A stretch of DNA of 17,741 nucleotides, from positions 1 through 17,741 of the forward strand of contig JAAAUF010000863.1 in assembly GCA_015499985.1 (NCBI GenBank), read 5' to 3'. Positions 7,617 to 14,593 of this stretch are shown here, in pieces. The position numbers and the translations under genes were made by a program. Within the stretch, counting starts at the first letter, position 1, and every line of letters starts with the position of its first letter. The stretch comes from Haplosporangium gracile (lineage: Eukaryota; Mortierellomycota; Mortierellomycetes; Mortierellales; Mortierellaceae). The notes beneath the pieces were generated by a model, which saw only the letters and a program-made list of their open reading frames with translations, was not told the DNA's origin and made no database searches.

Positions 7617-9338
7617 TTACTCACTCATTACCCGATGTTCAAAAAAAAAGAATGCATATCCCCGGAGCATGGTGACATCCCCATCAACGTTGAAGTAAAA
7701 ATGGGGGGTAGGAATAAAAAAGGATGGGGGAAGGAAGAATTGACAACAATGCGGTCTTACCGAAATGCTGTCTGGAGTCCACTCCAAAGGAGAAGAGGGC
7801 ATGTTGGAGATGCCATCTTTAATCAATGCCTTGACTCTTCCTTTCCAAAGCGTACTCTTGAACGGTTGGGGTCCTGGTCGTTGTCGGGGATGGCCTTGGC
7901 ATGGGTGAGGAGTCTCATAGTCGATATTGTCGTTGTCCTCGTGGTTGTCGTTGTCCTCGTCGAGTTGACTCTCAAGTTGCGCCTGGATCAGATCCATCGC
8001 ATCGAGTTCCTCCCAATAGTCCCAGAGAGCCCTTGCTATGTCAATATCGGTCTGCGTCCATCCTGAGAGCGATGGTGAGACAAAAGAAGATGAAGAAGAT
8101 GAAGAGGAAGCAGAAGTCGATTGTTGATGTTGGGGTTGCTGTCCGGTCTCAAAGAGCGCCGAGTCGCTTGGATCGTTGTACTCATTCCTCCTACTATGCA
8201 GTATCTTGTCGTTTGCGAGAAAGTGTCCCCAGAGTTCATCATCGTCCAAAATGAAATTCATTATGTCGGCCAAGTCTCGATCGGTTGGGAAATAAAACAT
8301 GTTGTCGTCCCGAGTAGCTAAGGGATCAACCCTTCCCTGTTCCTGCTGCTGCTGCTGCTGCTGCTTGTTGTTGTTGTTGTTGTTGTTGTTGTTGACTGCA
8401 TTCTGCCAAACATTTTCGTCGACATCATGCCTCTGTTCATTCAGTAGTAACAGCCGCTGGAGGCGAGAAGGACGTTCCTTGACCTCGATCTTCCTGGTAG
8501 TGGTGGCTGTCTTGGGCATTGTCACCATTCTTCTTCTACTGCCACTCTCTTCCAATAACCTTTGGTTGTTGTTGTATAGTCGACGGATCAATACATGCGG
8601 GTAGCGATGTCGAGAAAGGCGACGAGGTCCCTTTGAGATCTCACGATCAATTCGTCCTTCCTCCTCCTCATCCTGCTCTGCGGCTGTGGCGTCAGTTTTG
8701 TGCTGCTGCTTGTCGTGATTGTTGGTGTCGCTCTCCAAAGGAAGAAAAAGAGAAGAGCGACTCAATACACTGCTTTGGTCGACGATGACAGTTCTCGAAG
8801 TGCCACTACGAAAACGCTTTCTGTCAGAGGAGGAAGATGAAGTGGAAGAAGAGGAGAACCCCCTAGCTGGTGACGAAGGAGCCACGTCCCGTCCAATGAC
8901 TGAAGTGCGCTGATTAAGCCGGTGGTTGGGTAGTTGTTGATCTTGTTGTTGGTCCTTCCAGCTGCTGTTTCGAATCAAGTAACTTTTTGGTGATGAGGAA
9001 GTCGAAAAAGCCGAGGAAGCCTTGTTCTTGTTGTTGAGAGTTGATAGAGAAGGATCGGAGAGGAACGTCATCGGCGGCAGGGTTTGCTGAAAGGTCGTCG
9101 GGTCCAGATACACCGTCAACGAGAATGTCGTCGTCTTTAATAAGAAATGCTGCTGCTGTTGGTGTGAATGTTTCTGAAGGTGATGCTGTTGTTGTTGGGG
9201 GTCCGAGGTAGTGGGCGAAGCAGTGGCGGGAGTTGTGATTTTGACCCCCATGACTTGCATCGATGGGAGGATGACGGAGAATATAAGTGCCCAACACGAT
9301 ACTGTCGAGCACACATCCGAAAACGGGCGGTCGAGCAT
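7617..9338 (-). CDS. Hypothetical secreted or membrane-anchored low-complexity protein
   Basis: A 573-codon frame from ATG in an AAAATG context to TAA. I do not recognise the family. The N-terminus has a hydrophobic core, SCWALIFSVILPSMQVMGV (residues 14-32), consistent with a signal peptide or signal anchor. The body is Ser/Gln/Asn-rich, including nine Asn then seven Gln from a trinucleotide repeat. Two segments look ordered: around residue 345-380 (YFPTDRDLADIMNFILDDD, ELWGHFLANDKIL) and around 420-455 (GWTQTDIDIARALWDYWEEL, DAMDLIQAQLESQLDED), the latter helical and acidic. Another possible conserved stretch is STLWKGRVKALIKDGISNMP near 500. A consensus donor (TTTCG then GTAAGA, exon end 7761, phase 0) falls after residue 526, so the last 47 residues may be intron. 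The same frame is open upstream to 9875, but only through Pro/Ser-rich promoter-like sequence. Confidence 0.65.
   Translation of the reverse strand: MLDRPFSDVCSTVSCWALIFSVILPSMQVMGVKITTPATASPTTSDPQQQQHHLQKHSHQQQQHFLLKTTTFSLTVYLDPTTFQQTLPPMTFLSDPSLSTLNNKNKASSAFSTSSSPKSYLIRNSSWKDQQQDQQLPNHRLNQRTSVIGRDVAPSSPARGFSSSSTSSSSSDRKRFRSGTSRTVIVDQSSVLSRSSLFLPLESDTNNHDKQQHKTDATAAEQDEEEEGRIDREISKGPRRLSRHRYPHVLIRRLYNNNQRLLEESGSRRRMVTMPKTATTTRKIEVKERPSRLQRLLLLNEQRHDVDENVWQNAVNNNNNNNNNKQQQQQQQEQGRVDPLATRDDNMFYFPTDRDLADIMNFILDDDELWGHFLANDKILHSRRNEYNDPSDSALFETGQQPQHQQSTSASSSSSSSSFVSPSLSGWTQTDIDIARALWDYWEELDAMDLIQAQLESQLDEDNDNHEDNDNIDYETPHPCQGHPRQRPGPQPFKSTLWKGRVKALIKDGISNMPSSPLEWTPDSISVRPHCCQFFLPPSFFIPTPHFYFNVDGDVTMLRGYAFFFFEHRVMSE
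8343..8394. repeat. Trinucleotide microsatellite (CTG)n(TTG)n coding Asn/Gln runs
   Basis: About seven CTG units followed by about nine TTG units on the plus strand. Read on the minus strand in frame, they give Asn9 (AAC) then Lys and Gln7 (CAG) in the hypothetical secreted protein. Confidence 0.9.
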
Positions 9339-10554
9339 TTTGAAGGATCGATGAGTAGGGTTGAAGTTCAAGAGAGAGTTACTGAAATAAAAAGTAAAGA
9401 TGTAGATGGTTGTTGGTGTATGTATGGTGGTGTGTGTGTGTGAAGTGAGGGAGAGAAAGGAAGGGAAGGGAAGGGGCCTGGAGTTTGGAGTAGAGGAAAC
9501 AATTAAGGAAAGCGAAAAACTGGGAAGTACTATAGTGGGAGCGAGAGAAGAGGGAAGAAGTCGGGAAAGAAAGAAAGAAGGGAAGGGAAGGAGGGAGGTA
9601 ACAATAGACGGACGCGAGAGGATTTCTTTTCTTGACTGATTCTTTTTGCAAGGAGGGATGGGAACTGAGACGGACGGATGGGCAGCTGGGATGGGTGGAT
9701 GGATGGGCGTGCTTGGTTGGATAGGAGAGAGGCTGCGAGGAGAAAGGAGAGGAGGCGAGGAGCAGAGAGAGAGAGTGGGAGGCTGAGTGGAGAGGACAAT
9801 GATGATGGGTGTTGGAGAGATGAAGAGAAAGAAATGGGTCAATTGTCTATGCGATATGATATAGGCGATGTGCAAAGGTTTGGTCTATTTTACTTTTGAG
9901 CAAAAGTAAAAAAAAAAAAAAAAAAAAGGGTGCGTACGAATAATCAAAGAACGAGAATCAAAAAAGAAAATGTTGGTTCTATGTCCTTTCCTTCTGACGA
10001 GTGACATTCCCATGGTCAGACATACAATTGTGACACAGTCAAAGAATTGCGATTTGCGAGACTCCCAAGGCAAAAAAGAAGAAAAACAACAAGGAGTGGG
10101 TCACTCATCGGTCTCAGTCAGCCTTCTTGGTCAACAATCATAGACGCTTTTTTTATTTTATTTTATTTTTTTGACAAGGAGATAAGGCCAAGCTGTGTGC
10201 CTTGGTCGCACAGGCTACCTGCTCCTGCTTCGTATTTCCTTATTCTTGTTCGTGGATTGGCGAGTGATCCAGCCAGAAAGACCTCTAAGCCAATCGGCTG
10301 TGTGGATATTTTGATCGCTGATCAAAGAGGGTCCGTCTTGGTGCCCTTCCATAAATCCCAATCCTGTAGTGAGTTCTCTTCTTTGCCCTTTCATTTGTCC
10401 TTTACTCCTTTTTCCTTTCAGTTCAATCAGCCTTCGCCACTAAAATATCCTACTGAACCTCCCACCGGCTCTCTTTTTTTCATTCTTCTTCTTATCCACT
10501 TCACCCTTTCACCCGACTCTTTTTCTCCATTCATTTACATTGAAGACATCACAG
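9339..10554. promoter_or_regulatory. Divergent intergenic region between secreted-protein gene and CorA-type transporter
   Basis: A 1.2-kb head-to-head promoter region with no supported gene. Position 9425-9800 is strongly purine-rich on the plus strand (GGAAGGGAAGGG, GAGAGAGA), so it is a CT tract on the strand of the secreted-protein gene. An A19 run lies at about 9909-9927 and a T/A run at 10148-10170. From about 10370 to 10540 the plus strand becomes CT-rich, giving the transporter gene the mirror-image arrangement. No defined TATA box was found close to either start. Confidence 0.5.
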
Positions 10555-13259
10555 ATGAGTCGCCAACAAAATGAGATCACAGACATCGACACCGACACTG
10601 ACATCGTCATCGCGGTTGGAGACCACTCCGTGCCCGTCACACCAACATCACCAACAACGACTACTACACCAGTAGCAACAACAGGAACTGCAACCCAAGT
10701 AGCGTCGACTGGCCACAGCAACACTAGCACTAGCAGCGAACAAACCAATAGTACCATCCTTCCTCACCCACAACAACAACGACAACAACAACAGCAAGGG
10801 CACATGTACGATTTGCTGCAGGAGCAGGAGACACCCTCCAGACCTCTCCCCTTTATCCACCAACCACCACCTACTTTTGCTATGCCAGACAACCCCTCCA
10901 TTTTTCCTACCTCGTACACATTCCCCGACAGCAATAACTACTCTACAACAGGCGTCAGTACTGGCTACTCACCCACCCTTCAGTCCGATGTCCTTTCTGG
11001 CCACCAACAATCCTCAGTATCTTATAATCCTACTAGCAGGAGCGACTACCCCGCCTTCCCAGCTAGCTATCGTGCCTCAACAGCTCCTTACGCACAAGCG
11101 CACCCTCACGTTGGACATCACCACCGTATCCAGCATGGACATGACCATGACCCAATGGGCTCGATTAATGTCATGAATATCGATTATGATGGTCTGGACG
11201 CCAGTGTGAACGAGGCAGGGTTGGTTGAGAGTGGATACCATGAACCACAGTCAGTTCTCGATTACAAGGATCAAGCACAGAGTCCTGTCATGGAGAAGAG
11301 TCCAAGAGGGCTTGACAGGGCAGTATCTTCAGGGTCATCAGTGGGAGGCTTTGGTAGTTCTTTTCAGAGGAGGTCTGCTAGGAAAGCGAGTTATTACAGC
11401 GAGCGATCTCCTCGGGTAAGAAGCAAAAGCTGCAACAAAGAAAATCCTTCACAATTGGAGATGAGGGTTGTACAAACAAACAGCAACACCAACAACAAGA
11501 AGAGGCGTCACACGACCACAGGAAGCTAACCCTTTTATTTGTTGTTTTTTTTCATTGTTGTGCTCGGACCAACTCACAGCCACCACTGCCAGAACAACTT
11601 CGATACACTTTTTACTCGAGGGCAGCAGGATTGATCGAGGCACCATCCCTGCCACAGATTCTCAGCAAGGCGTCGTTGGAAGGCGGGGGCGTTGGGACGG
11701 AGGGACCCAGAGTATTTTCGGATCTGCTCAAGGACGGCTGTTTCTGGATCGATATCCTTGACCCGAGTGATTTCGACATGCAGATCTTATCCAAGGTAAA
11801 CAACATGCAAAAAAAATCTTATTTGATGTATCGCTCTCCAATTTACCCTTCCTTCATTATGCACATTGGTATTTGAAAAAAAATAAAAATAAAAATAAAA
11901 ATAAAATATTGATCAGATCTTCTTCGTGTCGATAGCACTTTCATATTCACCCGCTTACAATCGAGGACATCTCGACCGAGGAAGTGCGGGAAAAGTACGA
12001 GGTCTTCCGTAACTACTACTTTGTTTGCTTCCGGACATTTGACCAGGACTACAACTCGGGATCCTATCTCCAGCCTGCCAGCATGTACTCGGTTGTTCTG
12101 CGGGAGGGTATCATCACAGTAAGCGATACTTTTCTTTACTGGATGTCAGTGGCACGTTTTGTGTACATGTCCTCTAACTTGAAGAGGTTTTGCTTTGTTG
12201 ATTTTTAATAGTTCCACTTTTTACCCACAACACACCATCTCAACGTACTCCACCGACTCGAGCAATTCCATTCGCACATCACTTTGACCCCAGACTGGAT
12301 CAACTATGCGCTCCTGGACGATATCACTGACAGCTTTGCATCTCCGATCCAGACAATCGAATACGAAGTCGATTCCATCGATGATTTGGTCCTGTTGCTT
12401 CGGGAGAACGAGACGACGGATATGTTGAGGCGAATTGGGTCTTGTCGCAAGAATGTCATGGCAATTTCCCGACTTCTTATGAACAAGGCGGATGTCATTC
12501 GTGGATTGATGAAGCGGTTCGATGAACGGTATATGATGACTGCAGGAGGCGCTTGGGGATATGCAGGTCCACGCGAGCCAGTAAGAGACCCCGTCATTGG
12601 TGCTGTTGGAGTGGGAGTGGCAGCAGCCGCGCAGCCAGCAACAGGTGCCATAGCCGGGACAGAACCAGGAGCAAGCGGGAGAGCCACCCCATCAGGAGTC
12701 GCTCCCGGAACAGCAGCGGCCCCAGCTTCAATGCAAGCAGACAACATGTCGCAACACCAGCAACAGCCACAGTACCTGCTCCCAAACTATCGCGAGACAG
12801 AGATCATGTTGTACCTAGGCGACATTCTGGATCATGTTCTGACGATGCTGCAGTCTCTCAACAGCTACGAAAAGGTGTTGGGCCGGTCTCATTCCAACTA
12901 CCTCGCCCAGATCTCGCTTGAAATCAACCAGCTCTCCAACAAGACCAACAGTGTTGTCGGGACATTGACATTCTTTGCTAGTTTGATCGTGCCCATGACC
13001 TTTATCGCCGGTCTCTGGGGGTAGGTGTCTCGTTTCTGATTTTTTTGGGGGGCAAAAAAACTGCTAAATATTTTTGTGTGTGGATTACTGATCTCTGCGC
13101 CTTTCATGTCTTTTTTTGAACTACAGAATGAACGTACATGTGCCAGGACAACCTGACATGGACAACGAGTCGTTGACGTGGTTTTGGTGCCTCATTGGAG
13201 GCATGGGTATTTACAGCGTCCTTGCAGTTATCTTTGGCAAGCATTATGGACTTATTTAG
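10555..13259 (+). CDS. CorA/Alr1-type magnesium transporter (2-TM-GxN family)
   Basis: Five exons: 10555-11415, 11580-11795, 11936-12118, 12212-13020 and 13127-13259, giving 733 residues ending in TAG. Introns are 164, 140, 93 and 106 nt; the first three are phase 0, the last phase 2. Residues 1-287 are a disordered Ser/Thr/Gln/His tail, common in fungal Alr/Mnr2 proteins. The CorA domain follows: LPEQLRYTFYSRAAGLIEAP, CFWIDILDPSDFDMQILSK, HIHPLTIEDI, then LTPDWINYALLDDITDSF and IEYEVDSIDDLVLLLRENE. The long stalk helix includes MLYLGDILDHVLTMLQSLNS and RSHSNYLAQISLEINQ. TM1 is about 672-690, GMN is 690-692 and TM2 about 709-727, with a short KHYGLI tail. Such proteins assemble as pentamers and import Mg2+ at the plasma membrane or release it from the vacuole. 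An Ala/Gly/Pro/Gln-rich insert of about 75 residues precedes the stalk helix. Start: the first ATG; the frame upstream begins only with TTG. Confidence 0.95.
11876..11907. repeat. (AAAAT)n pentamer run in transporter intron 2
   Basis: A-rich run with regularly spaced T, period five to six, between the donor at 11796 and the acceptor ending at 11935. It is intronic, so length change should be neutral. Confidence 0.8.
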
Positions 13260-13657
13260 ATGCTACAATGAAGCATTTTATCGTACAAAGTCTTATTGAA
13301 TATCGAGGCGTTGGAAACTGTTTTGGTCGCCCTTTTCTTTCTTTTATGGCTGTTTACTCGTTCAATGAGGTACCTTATTATTTGCTCAGCGGTATTCATA
13401 ATCCTTGTCCCTGAACTGTTTTTCCACTGAAATCTCCCAGACAATAAAAAAAAAAAAAATAGTGTCCTCAGCACATTCTTGACAAACACAAAAATGAACC
13501 AAAAGCCGTCCGCTCTAAAATTTGACATGGGTCATTCTAAAAGACGGCTTGTTTTGTCATCTTTTAATGACTTGTTTTGTTGGCTCTGTATATGTGGTTG
13601 TAGGTGGCGGTGTGAGTCCTTGAGTGCTGCGAGTTCAACAAAAAGAGACGGTCCATC
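13260..13657. other. Convergent 3' flanks of the transporter and Rpn13 genes
   Basis: No gene is seen in these 398 bases between two stop codons that face each other. The only notable elements are an AATAAA hexamer and following A run at 13443-13460, which suits the transporter transcript. Both 3' untranslated regions must lie here and may overlap. Confidence 0.6.
13443..13448 (+). terminator. Poly(A)-signal-like AATAAA after the transporter gene
   Basis: AATAAA 184 nt past the transporter stop, followed at once by an A-rich run. Confidence 0.4.
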
Positions 13658-14275
13658 CTACTCCATGTTGACATCATCATCTCCGAAACCGCCTTCGCCG
13701 CCCTGGTTGATGAGGCTGTTTGCCTGTTGGAGGACGATCTGATCCCGGTCGGTGTTGGGCTCTTGGAGCCAGAAGAAGAGTTTTTGTGAGGAGGATTTGA
13801 ACTTGAGAACAAGGACACGTCCTGATGTGCACTCGTCGACTTTCAGCAATTCTGCGTCTCCTGGAAACAAGATCAGATCCTATTTTTGGTGTGAGATGGA
13901 TGAAGGAAAGAATGGAGGTGTGTCGGGGTTAGGACGGCAAATAGGGGGGAACGCTTCCTGTTGTTTTTTGAGGGTGTGAGTGTGCAAGATGGGTTTCCAC
14001 ATACGTCCTCAACTGAGTTTGTTGTCCTGTTCTTCCAGAAAAAGTGAAGCAAACCGTCCTCTTCCTCCATATAGACCAACCTAATGAAAGAAGCGATGGC
14101 TAAAAGTAAGTGGGTGTTGTCTTCAAAATCTTCAAAATGGTCCCCACATGACCATGGGGCGGGATGCATGCAAGTAGGAGGCATACCCTTTGGTGGCATC
14201 TGGCTTGACTGTGTTGGTGGTTCCGTCCCTGAAGCATCGTCCTGCCTTGAACTGAAGAAGAATCTTAGATGCCAT
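13658..14275 (-). CDS. RPN13: Rpn13/ADRM1-type proteasome ubiquitin receptor, Pru domain only
   Basis: Three exons: 14275-14187, 14080-14005 and 13879-13658, giving 128 residues ending in TAG. Introns are 106 nt (GTATGC donor, CATTAG acceptor, phase 2) and 125 nt (GTATGT donor, AATAG acceptor, phase 0). The joined protein reads through the Pleckstrin-like receptor for ubiquitin (Pru) domain: ILLQFKAGRC, then GLVYMEEEDGLLHFFWKNRT, VED-DLILFPGDAELLKV, TSGRVLVLKFKSSSQKLFFW and LQEPNTDRDQ. Rpn13 docks on Rpn2 in the 19S regulatory particle and captures ubiquitin chains. Residues 106-128 are a short Gly/Asp/Glu tail. Human ADRM1 is about three times longer, with a C-terminal DEUBAD domain that recruits the deubiquitinase UCH37; that part is absent here, as in budding yeast Rpn13. 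The start is the first ATG, two residues before the conserved strand. Confidence 0.93.
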
Positions 14276-14593
14276 TATGTGTCGTGTTGTGTTGCGTTGT
14301 GTGTCTGTGCTTTTGTGTGTTGGTGTTCTTGCTGTTCTTAGTGTGTTGTCCTTGTTAGTTTGTCGGGTTAATAGGTTGTCGGAGAGTGTTCGGTTCGTTG
14401 AAGAAGGAAGAGGTACAAAGTAGCAGATTGGGCGAGAGATATTTGCCAGTAGGACGCGTATTGCGACGAAAGCTTATCGCGAGAGAGCAGGAGAATGGGC
14501 GTTATACTTACGTCACCGAAGTCACGTAAACGCTCATCCCCCCACAATAAGAACGAACTGTTTAATGTGGTTGCTACACACGAAAAATATATA
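14276..14593. promoter_or_regulatory. Intergenic: Rpn13 promoter and Fanzor-relic 3' flank
   Basis: About 320 bases with no gene. Nearest the Rpn13 start, 14276-14345 is TGTG-rich (CACA on the coding strand). The hairpin or palindrome at 14508-14529 is listed separately. If the Fanzor element has a right end, it should lie in this stretch, but no terminal repeat can be defined because the left end is outside the window. Confidence 0.45.
14508..14529 (-). other. Imperfect palindrome forming a UUCG-capped hairpin; CRE-like half sites
   Basis: On the minus strand a 9-nt arm (TTACGTGAC) and its partner (GTGACGTAA) pair at eight of nine positions, with one G-G mismatch. They enclose TTCG closed by C-G, the exceptionally stable C(UUCG)G tetraloop in RNA. 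It lies 64 nt past the last stop of the Fanzor relic and 233 nt before the Rpn13 ATG, on the strand of both. As DNA, the arms are TTACGTCA and TCACGTAA, i.e. ATF/CREB-like bZIP half sites. The structure is seen; both roles are inferred. Confidence 0.5.

Noticed and set aside
9339..9875. N-terminal extension of the secreted protein by 179 codons
   Set aside because: The extension is Pro/Ser/Leu-rich translation of a CT tract with CA repeats; the ATG at 9338 has a better context and is followed by a signal-peptide-like segment.
10540..10554. Transporter start at 10540
   Set aside because: That codon is TTG; the first ATG in frame is at 10555.
11416..11529. Continuation of transporter exon 1 to the stop at 11527
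   Set aside because: A GTAAGA donor at 11416 and an acceptor ending at 11579 join in phase 0 to the conserved CorA sequence; the readthrough is Asn/Thr/Lys filler.
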